Made by a program: the position numbers and the translations under genes | Part shown: piece after piece, positions 42,739-51,558 of the stretch | How the letters are laid out: each line of letters starts with the position of its first letter | How positions within the stretch are numbered: position 1 is the first letter of the stretch | Notes under the pieces: model-generated | Seen by the model: the letters and a program-made list of their open reading frames with translations, nothing else | Told to the model about the DNA's origin: nothing | Databases searched by the model: none | Origin: Halobacteriovoraceae bacterium | GTDB taxonomy: Bacteria > Bdellovibrionota > Bacteriovoracia > Bacteriovoracales > Bacteriovoracaceae | Length of the DNA stretch: 64,000 bases | Direction of reading: 5' to 3' | Assembly (NCBI GenBank): GCA_002711995.1 | Contig: PASN01000014.1 | Span: forward strand, 310,001-374,000

Positions 42739-44586
42739 ATGGACGCAAAAGTAAAAGAGTTTACTCTCTTGGCCGTGGGCCTTGGGATTGTGATTGGGGT
42801 GGTAATGACCGCCGCCAATGTTTATTTGGGGCTGTATGCTGGTATGACCGTATCAGCGTCGATTCCTGCAGCTGTAATCGCTATGGGTGTCTTTAAAGGG
42901 ATCTTTAAGGTGGACAGCGTTCATCAAAGCAATGTTGTGCAAACAATGGCCAGCGCTGGAGAGTCCTTGGCGGCAGGTATCATTTTCACATTGCCGGCCT
43001 TGGTTATTGTTGGAGCTTGGCAGGACTTTGAGTTTTGGCCGACAACAATGATTGCAATTTCTGGTGGCCTTTTAGGAGTAATGTTTATGATACCTCTTAG
43101 AAGCGCTCTTATTAAAAATGAAGAGGAGCTAATCTATCCTGAGGGTGTTGCTTGCGCTGCTGTGCTTGGAGCAGGTTCAGCAGAAGAGGGCAAAAGAGGC
43201 TTCTTTACAATTTTAAAAGGTCTTGTGTTTGCTGGTGTTTTTAAGTTGTTCACCAGCGCCTTCTCCCTAATTCTTGGAAGCGTAGAGTGGGCCAAAAAGA
43301 TTGGGGGAAGCACTTATTTTGTCGGATCAGACATTTCCCCTGCATTGCTGGCGGTAGGCTATATAGTAAAAATAGAAGTTGCGGTGTTGGTATTTATTGG
43401 CGGTATTATTGGCTTCTCAGTTGCAATACCAATGGTGGGAACTCCAGCTGATCTTTTGGAGCTGAACGCTGTCGATCTTGCTTGGAGTTTGTGGTCATCT
43501 CAAGTTAGATACCTAGGCGTCGGCGCGATGATCGTAGGTGGTGTTTGGTCAATCATCTCGGTAAGAAAGGGCATAAGCTCCGGACTTTCTGGACTGGCCG
43601 AAAGGTATAAGTCAAAAAGCAAAACAGTTAGTAGAGTTGACACAGACATGCCTTTAATTGGGATCATGGCGACTCTTTTGTTTTGTTTCCTTATTATGCT
43701 TGGACTTTATAACTCCTTGATTGGCTCATTTGGTTTAAGTCTATTTACAACAATTTTAATGATCATTTGTTCATTCCTTTTTGTTGCCGTTTCAAGTTAT
43801 ATTGTTGGCCTTGTGGGTAGCTCAAACAATCCAGTTTCGGGAATGACTATTTCTGCGCTTTTAGTCTCCGCGGCACTCTTTTTAGTGCTTGGTGAGAAGG
43901 GAGACAGCGCAATCCTTTCAACATTGGGTGTAGCTGCGGTTGTATGCTGTGCTGCCTGCACAGCAGGTGATTGTTCTCAAGACTTAAAAACGGGTTATTT
44001 AATTGGCGCCACTCCAAAGTTTCAGCAATACGCTCAAATAATCGGAGTAATCATTCCAGCATTTACAATTGCTCCTGTTCTGACACTTCTTCACGAGGCC
44101 TATGGAATTGGAGAGGGACTAAAGGCTCCGCAGGCGACTTTGTTTGCATCTATCACAAAAGCGCTGTTCGGAGACGGAAACCTTCCAGTCAACATGGTTG
44201 TGTATGGGATGATTCTAGGTGTGGTTGTCCTTTTGATTGATGGAATTTTTCTTAAAAACAAAAAGTTTAGACTTCACCTTATGCCAATGGCCGTGGGGAT
44301 CTACTTGCCAGTTACTCTGGCCTACCCTATCTTGGCCGGTGGCCTGATCAGGTACTTCGTTGAAAGAAAGAGAAAACTTGAGGATGAAAGCAAAGACCAA
44401 GGTGTGCTTTTAAGTTCTGGATTTATCGCTGGAGAGGCCATTATGGGCGTTCTTGTGGCAATTTATCTGTATTTTAACGGATCAGTTATTGATCTTGGAC
44501 TGGGACAAGGCATGCGTGAAGCAATTTCTTTATTGCTTTTTACAGGCCTTGCCGTTTACTTGTTTAGAACTGCTAAGAAATCTTAA
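42739..44586 (+). CDS. Oligopeptide transporter, OPT family
   Basis: The 615-residue protein has about 15 membrane helices. It opens with the OPT-type GIVIGVVMTAANVYLGLYAGMT. TMASAGESLAAGIIFTLPAL, ELIYPEGVACAAVLGAG and SSNNPVSGMTISALL are the conserved blocks. It imports small peptides or metal-peptide chelates using the proton gradient. Sharing an operon with ggt suggests uptake of cysteinyl-glycine or glutathione fragments (inferred). Confidence 0.92.
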   Translation: MDAKVKEFTLLAVGLGIVIGVVMTAANVYLGLYAGMTVSASIPAAVIAMGVFKGIFKVDSVHQSNVVQTMASAGESLAAGIIFTLPALVIVGAWQDFEFWPTTMIAISGGLLGVMFMIPLRSALIKNEEELIYPEGVACAAVLGAGSAEEGKRGFFTILKGLVFAGVFKLFTSAFSLILGSVEWAKKIGGSTYFVGSDISPALLAVGYIVKIEVAVLVFIGGIIGFSVAIPMVGTPADLLELNAVDLAWSLWSSQVRYLGVGAMIVGGVWSIISVRKGISSGLSGLAERYKSKSKTVSRVDTDMPLIGIMATLLFCFLIMLGLYNSLIGSFGLSLFTTILMIICSFLFVAVSSYIVGLVGSSNNPVSGMTISALLVSAALFLVLGEKGDSAILSTLGVAAVVCCAACTAGDCSQDLKTGYLIGATPKFQQYAQIIGVIIPAFTIAPVLTLLHEAYGIGEGLKAPQATLFASITKALFGDGNLPVNMVVYGMILGVVVLLIDGIFLKNKKFRLHLMPMAVGIYLPVTLAYPILAGGLIRYFVERKRKLEDESKDQGVLLSSGFIAGEAIMGVLVAIYLYFNGSVIDLGLGQGMREAISLLLFTGLAVYLFRTAKKS

Positions 44587-44991
44587 TTACAAACTGGTCG
44601 TGGGCGGAGTAAAGTCTCTGTCCATGACCGTTTTTCTTTTGGCGTCCAATGCCTTTTGGGCGCTTGCATCACAAATTTTTTGAACCCTAGAGCTTAGTTG
44701 AGCAAAGGCCTGACTAGAAGTGGAAAGACCGTCTCTATCTTTGATGTATCTTTTCACTTTGCTTGCAACAACAAGGTTGTCTTCAACCTCAGGGTTCTCA
44801 ACATAAAAGCTAAAGTCCTTTCCCATAACTGTTTTTCTTCCTGCATTTTTAGCTCTTTCGATAGCTTGATCCAGGTTTTCACCAACATCTTTGTTAAGGG
44901 GAAGGAAAAAATTGGCGGAAGTTGAACAGCCATACTTTTCTTTTATGTACTTTTTAACCTTGCTTAGAACCAGTAAACTTTCTATGTGCAT
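44587..44991 (-). CDS. Bacterial histone doublet (two histone folds in one chain)
   Basis: This is a 134-residue protein. Residues 10-60 and 77-127 are two copies of a bacterial histone fold and align without gaps at an offset of 67 residues. Each has SKVKKYIKEK/SKVKRYIKDR (helix 1), STS (loop 1), a middle helix of about 20 residues, and RKTVMGKDF/RKTVMDRDF (loop 2 with the Lys-Thr and Asp of histones, then a short helix 3). From memory, these match the histones of Bdellovibrio (Bd0055 type). A doublet can fold as an intramolecular dimer, as in archaeal doublets. It is predicted to bind DNA. AAAGGA precedes the start. Confidence 0.9.
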   Translation of the reverse strand: MHIESLLVLSKVKKYIKEKYGCSTSANFFLPLNKDVGENLDQAIERAKNAGRKTVMGKDFSFYVENPEVEDNLVVASKVKRYIKDRDGLSTSSQAFAQLSSRVQKICDASAQKALDAKRKTVMDRDFTPPTTSL

Positions 44992-45110
44992 AATATAATC
45001 CTTTGTGTTTATTTTAATTCATAAATGTATCTTTATCTTCAAAGGATAAATAAAGTTTAAAACACAGTGCGTAAAGACACTCTTCTTAACTGGCTAAGCT
45101 TCGAATTGTA

Positions 45111-45139
45111 TTGATTTTTGCGGCCTAAAACGATAAAAC
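45111..45139 (+). promoter_or_regulatory. Putative promoter for the KS-Ole operon
   Basis: TTGATT and TAAAAC are separated by 17 bases, ending 25 bases before the ATG of the first gene. The -10 box is imperfect. The same gap drives the divergent histone gene. Confidence 0.4.
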
Positions 45140-45164
45140 ATTTGTTAAAAATTAAGAGGAAAAA

Positions 45165-46394
45165 ATGTCTAGAACGCGTATTGTCATAACTGGTATTGGT
45201 CTAACAGCACCCAATGGAAACAATCTTCAAGAGTTTAGAAACAGTCTTTTGGAAAAAAAGTCTGGCATAAAAATGAAAGATGTAAGGTACATGGGAGATT
45301 ATCCTGCAGGGCTTTGCGAGTTTGATGAAACAAAATATCAAAAGAAGAAGGCCAGAAGGCGAGGCACGAGAGCTGGCTCTATCGCTATTTACTGTGCAAA
45401 TGAAGCTTTAGTCGACTCCAAAGTGGATTTTGATTCGATGGACAAGTCTAGAGTTGGTGTCTTTCTTGGCATTACTGAACATGGAAATGTTGAGACGGAA
45501 GAAGAAATCTATCAACTTCATCAGAACAATTTAAATGTGGACCTATGGTCCCATCACCATAACCCAAGAACAGTTTCCAATTCCCCTGCAGGGGAAGTGA
45601 ATCTAAATTTGAAAATTACTGGACCACATTTCACAATTGGATCTGCTTGCGCAGGTGGAAACATGGGCCTTATTCATGGCGCTCAACAGCTTATGCTTGG
45701 AGAAGTGGATTTTGCGTTTGCTGGTGGAGTGAGTGAAAGTGCTCAAACATTTGGTATCTTTGCGGCATTTAAGGCGCAAGGGGCCCTTGCTGTAAATGAG
45801 GATCCAACTAAGGCCTCAAGACCTATGGATAGGGATAGAAATGGAATCGTTATTAGTGAAGGCGGTTGTGTTTACACTTTAGAAAGGCTTGAAGACGCTC
45901 AAAAAAGAGGCGCAAAAATATATGGTGAACTCGTAGGCTATGCTTATAACACCGATGCTACTGACTTTGTTTTGCCTAATACTGAAAGACAAGTTGAGTG
46001 TATGGAGATGGCCCTAAAGAAGGCCCAGATTGATAAGGGATCAGTAAATATCGTAAACATGCACGCGACTGGCACAAAGGCCGGAGACATAAACGAGGCT
46101 TTGGCCGTGAAGACGATGTTTGATGACTGTGAGAACACATATGTGAACTTTACTAAGGGACATATTGGTCATGCGATGGGAGCGGCCGGAGCGCTTGAGC
46201 TTGCAGGCAACCTGCCAAGCTTCGACGATCATATGGTTCATCCCGGTATGAACCTGGAAAATATGGATCCTGAGTGCGCCATGAGAAACCTTGTGGGCGA
46301 CAAACCTGTCGAGCTTGAAAAAGTTGACACAATTCTAAATAACTCTTTTGGCATGCTTGGTATCAACTCAAGTGTGATCATTAAAAAATATTGA
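45165..46394 (+). CDS. Beta-ketoacyl-ACP synthase (FabF-like)
   Basis: This 409-residue condensing enzyme has a complete triad: Cys162 (GSACAGGNMG), His300 (NMHATGT) and His336 (KGHIGHAMGAAG), with Lys331. Because Cys is present it is an active ketosynthase and not a chain-length factor. It would extend an acyl chain by two carbons from malonyl-ACP. It heads a tight operon with an ACP (15-base gap), a CrtI-like flavoprotein and OleA-D. Dedicated chain building for the Ole pathway is inferred. It is not in a housekeeping fab context. Confidence 0.93.
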   Translation: MSRTRIVITGIGLTAPNGNNLQEFRNSLLEKKSGIKMKDVRYMGDYPAGLCEFDETKYQKKKARRRGTRAGSIAIYCANEALVDSKVDFDSMDKSRVGVFLGITEHGNVETEEEIYQLHQNNLNVDLWSHHHNPRTVSNSPAGEVNLNLKITGPHFTIGSACAGGNMGLIHGAQQLMLGEVDFAFAGGVSESAQTFGIFAAFKAQGALAVNEDPTKASRPMDRDRNGIVISEGGCVYTLERLEDAQKRGAKIYGELVGYAYNTDATDFVLPNTERQVECMEMALKKAQIDKGSVNIVNMHATGTKAGDINEALAVKTMFDDCENTYVNFTKGHIGHAMGAAGALELAGNLPSFDDHMVHPGMNLENMDPECAMRNLVGDKPVELEKVDTILNNSFGMLGINSSVIIKKY

Positions 46395-46409
46395 AAAAGG
46401 AAAATTTAA

Positions 46410-46652
46410 ATGACGGCTGAAGAAGTAAAACAAGTTGTTTTGGATATTATCTCTGACGTGGCTCCAGATGAAGAAGTTTCTGACATTAATTCTGCAGAGA
46501 GCTTGCGTGACCAATTGGATCTAGACTCTATGGATTTTCTGGACATCGTAATGGAGCTTAGAAAAAGACATTCTGTTGAGGTTCCTTCTGAGGACTACCC
46601 AAGACTTGCAACTCTTGACTCTTGTGTAGAATACCTTACTCCAAAAATGTAA
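46410..46652 (+). CDS. Acyl carrier protein
   Basis: This is an 80-residue acidic protein with the phosphopantetheine site DLDSMDFLD (Ser40) and the typical four-helix ACP pattern. The DSMD form differs from the usual DSLD of housekeeping AcpP, which suggests a specialised carrier. It lies 15 bases after the ketosynthase gene and three bases before the flavoprotein gene. Confidence 0.93.
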   Translation: MTAEEVKQVVLDIISDVAPDEEVSDINSAESLRDQLDLDSMDFLDIVMELRKRHSVEVPSEDYPRLATLDSCVEYLTPKM

Positions 46653-46655
46653 CAA

Positions 46656-48047
46656 ATGAATTATGACGCTATAGTCATTGGGGCCGGCATGTCCGGCCTT
46701 GCAGCAGGGATCCGATTGGCCATGTTTGGCAAAAAGGTCTGTGTGCTTGAGAAGCACACAATTGCCGGTGGCCTCAACTCTTATTACCAAAGAAGAATTA
46801 AAGAAACGAAAGAGATTGCACAGTTTGATGTGGGATTGCACGCTCTTACAAACTTTGCGACTAAAGGTGAAAGAGGCCGACCTCTAACGAAGATGCTGAA
46901 GCAGTTGCGAATCCCTTATGGAGATTTAAATCTTTGTCCTCAAAGTTATTCAGTAATTGATTTTCCAGATAAAAAACTGCGTTTTACAAATGACTTCGAA
47001 TTTTTAAGAAATGAAGTTCATGAAAAGTTCCCCCATCAAATTGATGCCTTTAACAAACTTGTAGAAAAGGTTGTGGCGTTCGACGAGCTTGATCTTAATG
47101 CAGGATACATGTCTTCTAGAGAGGTTTTAGGGAATTATTTATCGGACGCTCTTTTAATTGAAATGATTCTTGCACCGCTTTTAATATACGGAAGTGCGTG
47201 GGAAAAGGACATGGACTTTAACCAGTTTGTGATCATGTTCAAGTCTATATACTTGGAAGGCTTTTCACGGCCAAAGGGTGGAGTGAGAACCATTATTGAT
47301 AAGCTCATTTCACGCTTTAAAGAGGAGGGCGGTGAGCTGAAGTTTCGTCATGGTGTTGAAGAAATTTTAACTAAGGACGGGAAGGCCATTGGTGTTCGAA
47401 CCACAAAGGGTGAAGAGCTGTTTTCCAGCAAGATATTCTCAAGCGCAGGCCTTCCTGAGACAATGGAGCTTGCCAAAAAAGATACCTCCCACCAAGTTGG
47501 GCAAATGACTTTTTTGGAGGCGATTTGTCTAACGAAAAGAGCGCCAACAAAAGAAGAATTTGAACCTACAATTGTTTTTTATAACAATAGCGAAAAGTAT
47601 CATTATGAGGGTGCAAAGGATTTTTTTGACACTAGAAGCGCTGTAGTTTGTTGTCCAAACAACTACGATCCTGAAGTAAAGGATGTCCACGGGTGCTTTC
47701 GAGTTACCTTTATGGCCAATTATGAAAAGTTTAAAGCTCTTGAACGCTCTGCTTACTTAGAAAAGAAAGAACAGGCCTATGAAGAGGCATTGAAGATAGT
47801 TAAGAGTATCTCGCCAAGTGTTGAGCTGGATGTAGTTTTAAAGGATGTTTTCACACCAACAACAGTTGAAAGATACACTTGGAAAAAAAGAGGAACCGTA
47901 TACGGAAGTCCAGACAAAATTAGAAATGGTAAAACTGATATTGATGGGCTTTATGTGATTGGAACCGACCAAGGCTTTCTAGGGATTGTAGGTGCTATAC
48001 TAAGCGGTATTAGCCTTGGCAATCTGTATGGGCTAATGGAGAGTTAA
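46656..48047 (+). CDS. CrtI-like FAD-dependent oxidoreductase (desaturase/isomerase type)
   Basis: The 463-residue protein starts with the dinucleotide-binding motif AIVIGAGMSGLAAGIRLAMF and LEKHTIAGGLNSYYQ, as in phytoene desaturase, retinol saturase and prolycopene isomerase-like proteins. The C-terminal IGTDQGFLGIVGAILSGISL is the second FAD-binding block of this family. A paralogue is encoded at 60491. No phytoene synthase is present in the window, so a carotenoid role is unlikely; action on an acyl chain is inferred. It sits between acp and oleA, and its last base is the first base of oleA. Confidence 0.85.
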   Translation: MNYDAIVIGAGMSGLAAGIRLAMFGKKVCVLEKHTIAGGLNSYYQRRIKETKEIAQFDVGLHALTNFATKGERGRPLTKMLKQLRIPYGDLNLCPQSYSVIDFPDKKLRFTNDFEFLRNEVHEKFPHQIDAFNKLVEKVVAFDELDLNAGYMSSREVLGNYLSDALLIEMILAPLLIYGSAWEKDMDFNQFVIMFKSIYLEGFSRPKGGVRTIIDKLISRFKEEGGELKFRHGVEEILTKDGKAIGVRTTKGEELFSSKIFSSAGLPETMELAKKDTSHQVGQMTFLEAICLTKRAPTKEEFEPTIVFYNNSEKYHYEGAKDFFDTRSAVVCCPNNYDPEVKDVHGCFRVTFMANYEKFKALERSAYLEKKEQAYEEALKIVKSISPSVELDVVLKDVFTPTTVERYTWKKRGTVYGSPDKIRNGKTDIDGLYVIGTDQGFLGIVGAILSGISLGNLYGLMES

Positions 48048-49066
48048 TGAAATTTAAGAATGTATATATTGAATCCATGGCCTACCATAGGCCGGATGTG
48101 TTTCTTTCAAGTGAGGAGCTTGAGAAGAAGTTGTCTCCTGTCTATGAGCGACTAAGGCTTCCGTTTGGAAGGTTGGAGTTGTCCACGGGGATAAAGTCTA
48201 GAGGTTATTTTGAGAACTTAAGGCCTAGTGGAATATCTATTGCCGCTGGAAAGAAGGCCTTGTCTCAATCTAAGATATCAAAAGAAAATATTGATTTGTT
48301 AATTCACAGCTCTGTTTGCCGCGACTTTTTAGAACCGTCAACCGCCAGTGTTGTCCATGCTGGACTTGAGCTTAAAAGTGGTTGTTCCAGCTTTGATCTC
48401 TCCAATGCCTGCTTGGGCTTTTTGGATGCTATGAAGGTCGCAGCTGCCCAAATTGATTCAGGTCTTATCAACAACGCTTTGATTGTTACTGGAGAGAATT
48501 CAAGGCCTTTAATTGAAAAAACAATTGAATTCTTAAATGGGAATAAAGGTCTAACTAGAAAAAGTATAAAGAAATACTTTGCAAATCTGACCATTGGTTC
48601 TGCTGGCGTGGCCTTTGTCATGACATCCAATCCAGAGAATGCAATTGGCCGTTTTGTGGGTGTGGAAAATTTAAGCGATACAAGTGCCAGCGAATTATGC
48701 CAAGGTGATGGGAACACCAATGAGTTGATGATGGAAACTGATTCTGAAGAGTTGTTGAAGGCTGGCATAGACTTGGCAAAAAACTGCTTTCAGAAGTTTA
48801 AAGATAATATTCTTTCAGATATTGATCACGTTGTAGGGCACCAAGTTGGTGTTGCTCATAGAAATCTATTGATGAAAACCTTAGAGATTGAATCTATCAG
48901 AGATCATGTTTGCTACGATAGGTTCGGAAATACCGGCTCAGCAGCATGTCCCTTAACAATGGCGCTGGCCTTTGAGAATAATCAAATTAAGAGTGGAGAG
49001 AAGGTGGCGATGCTTGGTATAGGCTCAGGCCTTCACACTAATATGGCAGGTGTTCAGTGGCTGTGA
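48047..49066 (+). CDS. oleA: OleA, acyl-CoA/ACP head-to-head condensing thiolase
   Basis: This is a 339-residue FabH-fold enzyme. SSVCRDFLEPSTASVVHAGL carries the OleA-specific Glu96 (the second-base Glu), and LSNACLGFLDAMK carries the nucleophile Cys122. DHVVGHQVGVAHRN and GNTGSAACPL complete the active site. OleA condenses two acyl thioesters in a non-decarboxylative Claisen reaction to a 2-alkyl-3-ketoacid. The EP and ACLGF motifs separate it from FabH. Its stop codon lies past the start of oleB, so they are coupled. Confidence 0.93.
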   Translation: MKFKNVYIESMAYHRPDVFLSSEELEKKLSPVYERLRLPFGRLELSTGIKSRGYFENLRPSGISIAAGKKALSQSKISKENIDLLIHSSVCRDFLEPSTASVVHAGLELKSGCSSFDLSNACLGFLDAMKVAAAQIDSGLINNALIVTGENSRPLIEKTIEFLNGNKGLTRKSIKKYFANLTIGSAGVAFVMTSNPENAIGRFVGVENLSDTSASELCQGDGNTNELMMETDSEELLKAGIDLAKNCFQKFKDNILSDIDHVVGHQVGVAHRNLLMKTLEIESIRDHVCYDRFGNTGSAACPLTMALAFENNQIKSGEKVAMLGIGSGLHTNMAGVQWL

Positions 49067-49929
49067 AAAGTGGAATTGAAGAAATTAAAGCTCTTTATCC
49101 TTTTAAATCAAATTATTTAGATGTTGGTGCTGGGCAGATGCACTTTGTTGATGAAGGGGTTGGAAATCCAATCCTGATGGTTCACGGGAACCCAACTTGG
49201 TCCTTTTACTATAGAAACCTTGCCAAAGAATTTTGCGCCACCAATAGGGTTGTGGTGCCTGACCATCTAGGATGTGGTCTATCTGATGTTCCTTCAGATT
49301 ATGAATACACTTTAGAAAATAGAATTAAAGATTTAACCACATTGGTGAAGTTTCTAGATTTAAAAAATATAACTTTGGTCGTTCACGATTGGGGTGGGGC
49401 GATTGGAATGGGATTTGCCACTCGCTACCCAGAGTTAATTGACAGGGTTGTAATTTTAAACACTGCCGCTTTTAGAAGTGAGCGTATCCCTTTTAGAATT
49501 TCTCTTTGCAAAAATAAGTTGTTTGGCGATTTTCTTGTGCGCTATTTTAACGGTTTTGCCTGGCCGGCTACTTTCATGACCACAAAGAAAAAGCTTTCAA
49601 CAAAAATAAAGAAAGGCTATCTCATGCCTTACCAAGATCCAAAGCATCGAAAAGCAGTAAGCGAGTTTGTAAGAGATATCCCTATGAACGAGAAACATCG
49701 CTCTTACGAAACATTGAAGGAAATTGAAGAAAAACTTCCAAGACTTGGTTGTCCAAAGCTTATTTTATGGGGCGGAAGAGATTTTTGTTTTAATGACGAA
49801 TTTTTCGCCAGATGGAAGAATATCTACCCTGACAGCTTTCATAAATATTATAAAGACGCGGGTCACTACATACTAGAGGATGAAGGCGAGGATGTTAAAA
49901 AGCAGATTGAAGCCTTCATGGAGAGCTAG
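49057..49929 (+). CDS. oleB: OleB, beta-lactone decarboxylase (alpha/beta hydrolase)
   Basis: The 290-residue protein is of the haloalkane-dehalogenase type. VHGNPTWSFYYR (43-54), nucleophile Asp111 in VVHDWGGAIG, and DAGHYILEDEG for the His fit OleB. OleB removes CO2 from the cis-beta-lactone made by OleC to give a cis-olefin. The GTG at 49057 overlaps the end of oleA by ten bases; a second GTG at 49063 is possible. It is separate from oleC here, whereas some bacteria encode an OleBC fusion. Identity rests on the motifs plus position. Confidence 0.9.
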   Translation: MAVKSGIEEIKALYPFKSNYLDVGAGQMHFVDEGVGNPILMVHGNPTWSFYYRNLAKEFCATNRVVVPDHLGCGLSDVPSDYEYTLENRIKDLTTLVKFLDLKNITLVVHDWGGAIGMGFATRYPELIDRVVILNTAAFRSERIPFRISLCKNKLFGDFLVRYFNGFAWPATFMTTKKKLSTKIKKGYLMPYQDPKHRKAVSEFVRDIPMNEKHRSYETLKEIEEKLPRLGCPKLILWGGRDFCFNDEFFARWKNIYPDSFHKYYKDAGHYILEDEGEDVKKQIEAFMES

Positions 49930-51555
49930 ATGAATGTTGCCGATCAAATAACCGAAGTTGCCAAATTATTTCCCCACAAAAGGTCCGTGGTAGCAACAGA
50001 TGGCAAAGACAGGTTTGGCAAGTATAGATATGTTCATTACACCTTTGAACAGCTTGAAAGTAAGATTAATCAGTTCTCCAATGCCCTGGTAGACGTTGGT
50101 GTTAAGAAAGGTGACAAGGCGCTACTCTTTGTAAAACCTTGCCTTGATTTTAGCGCCTTGGTTTTCGCCCTTTTTAAGGTGGGCGCAGTTCCTGTTCTCA
50201 TAGATCCAGGTATGGGAAGAAAACCTTTTCTCCGCGCGCTTGAGAGCTGTGGGCCTAGAATTATGATTGGCATACCGAAGGCCCATGTTCTAAGAAGGTT
50301 GTTTCCAAAAGTTTTTAAAAGTGTTGAAATTTATTTGAATTATGGAAATAAATCTTTCCTTGGCGCCAAGTCTATTTTAGCACTCTCATCAAACAAGAGT
50401 CAGAGCTTCGAAAGTGTTGAGGTGGAAGCTAATGAACTGGGTGCCATTCTGTTCACATCGGGTGGGACTGGAAGACCAAAAGGTGTTGAGTATACCCACG
50501 ACATTTTTATTTCCCAAACGAAGGCCTTGAAGGAAGAGTTTAAGCTCACTAAAGAAGACGTTGATTGTCCTGGTTTTCCATTGTTTGCGATGTTTACTTT
50601 AAGTATGGGGATGACAAGCTGTATCCCGGATATGGACCCTTCTAGGCCATCAGAGGCATGTCCCAAGTCGCTTGAGAAGATTATTAAGGATCAGTCTGTG
50701 ACTTTTGCTGCTGGCTCACCTGCTATTTGGAAAAACTTGGGTGAGTATTGCGTTAGTGAAAATATTTTACTTCCGACATTGAGATCTCTTGTTATGTTTG
50801 GAGCTCCTATTTCTATTGAGCTGCATGAACTCTTCTCGAAGGCATTGCCAAATGGAGATACCTTCACGCCATATGGAGCTACGGAGTCACTTCCGGTGGC
50901 GAACGCCATGGGCTCGGCCGTTCTGGAGAGAAAGGAACAAATTAGAAGCGGAAAAGGTGTGTATCTCGGAAGACCTCTAAGTTCTGTGGATGTTAAGGTT
51001 ATTGCGGATGTTGAAGAAGCGATTGAAAGTATAAGCGATATCAAGGAGCTTCCCAATAATGAGATTGGGGAATTCCTTGTTAAGTCGAGAACCACCACTA
51101 AGGGATATTACCAGATGCCTGAGAAAACGAAGCTTGCAAAAGTTTATGATGGCGAGAGCGTATGGCATAGAATGGGTGATGTTGGCCATAAGGATGAAGA
51201 TGGAAACCTGTGGTTTTTAGGTCGTAAAGCTCATAAAATAGTTCATGAGGAGAAGTCTCATTACAGCATCTCCATTGAGTCAATTTTCAATCAACACCCT
51301 GAAGTCGAAAAAAGCGCTCTAATTAGCAAAGAGGTCCCTTCAATCGCAATTCAAAGAAAAGACGCGAGCATATCTTTAACTAAGGCGCAGGCCAATCTCT
51401 TTCTAAACGAGCTTTTAGAAATTGGTAAGAAGTATGGCCACACTAAAGACTTTGAACAGTTCTACCTTTGTTCAAAATTTCCTGTGGACGTGAGACACAA
51501 CATTAAGATCGACAGAAAACGTCTTGGTGAAATGAAACTTGAAAGGTTAAGGTGA
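49930..51555 (+). CDS. oleC: OleC, beta-lactone synthetase (AMP-dependent ligase family)
   Basis: This is a 541-residue member of the acyl-CoA-synthetase/luciferase superfamily. ILFTSGGTGRPKGVEYTHD is the adenylate P-loop, FTPYGATESLPVAN the second motif, and WHRMGDVGHKDEDGNLWFLG the C-terminal hinge motif. OleC activates a 2-alkyl-3-hydroxyacid with ATP and closes the beta-lactone ring. The start codon follows the oleB stop with no gap. The VRHNIKIDRKRL end matches full-length family members. Confidence 0.92.
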   Translation: MNVADQITEVAKLFPHKRSVVATDGKDRFGKYRYVHYTFEQLESKINQFSNALVDVGVKKGDKALLFVKPCLDFSALVFALFKVGAVPVLIDPGMGRKPFLRALESCGPRIMIGIPKAHVLRRLFPKVFKSVEIYLNYGNKSFLGAKSILALSSNKSQSFESVEVEANELGAILFTSGGTGRPKGVEYTHDIFISQTKALKEEFKLTKEDVDCPGFPLFAMFTLSMGMTSCIPDMDPSRPSEACPKSLEKIIKDQSVTFAAGSPAIWKNLGEYCVSENILLPTLRSLVMFGAPISIELHELFSKALPNGDTFTPYGATESLPVANAMGSAVLERKEQIRSGKGVYLGRPLSSVDVKVIADVEEAIESISDIKELPNNEIGEFLVKSRTTTKGYYQMPEKTKLAKVYDGESVWHRMGDVGHKDEDGNLWFLGRKAHKIVHEEKSHYSISIESIFNQHPEVEKSALISKEVPSIAIQRKDASISLTKAQANLFLNELLEIGKKYGHTKDFEQFYLCSKFPVDVRHNIKIDRKRLGEMKLERLR

Positions 51556-51558
51556 TAT

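Noticed and set aside
46656-48047. Carotenoid desaturase
   Set aside because: No phytoene synthase, cyclase or other carotenoid gene is present, and both CrtI-like proteins sit in fatty-acid-type operons.
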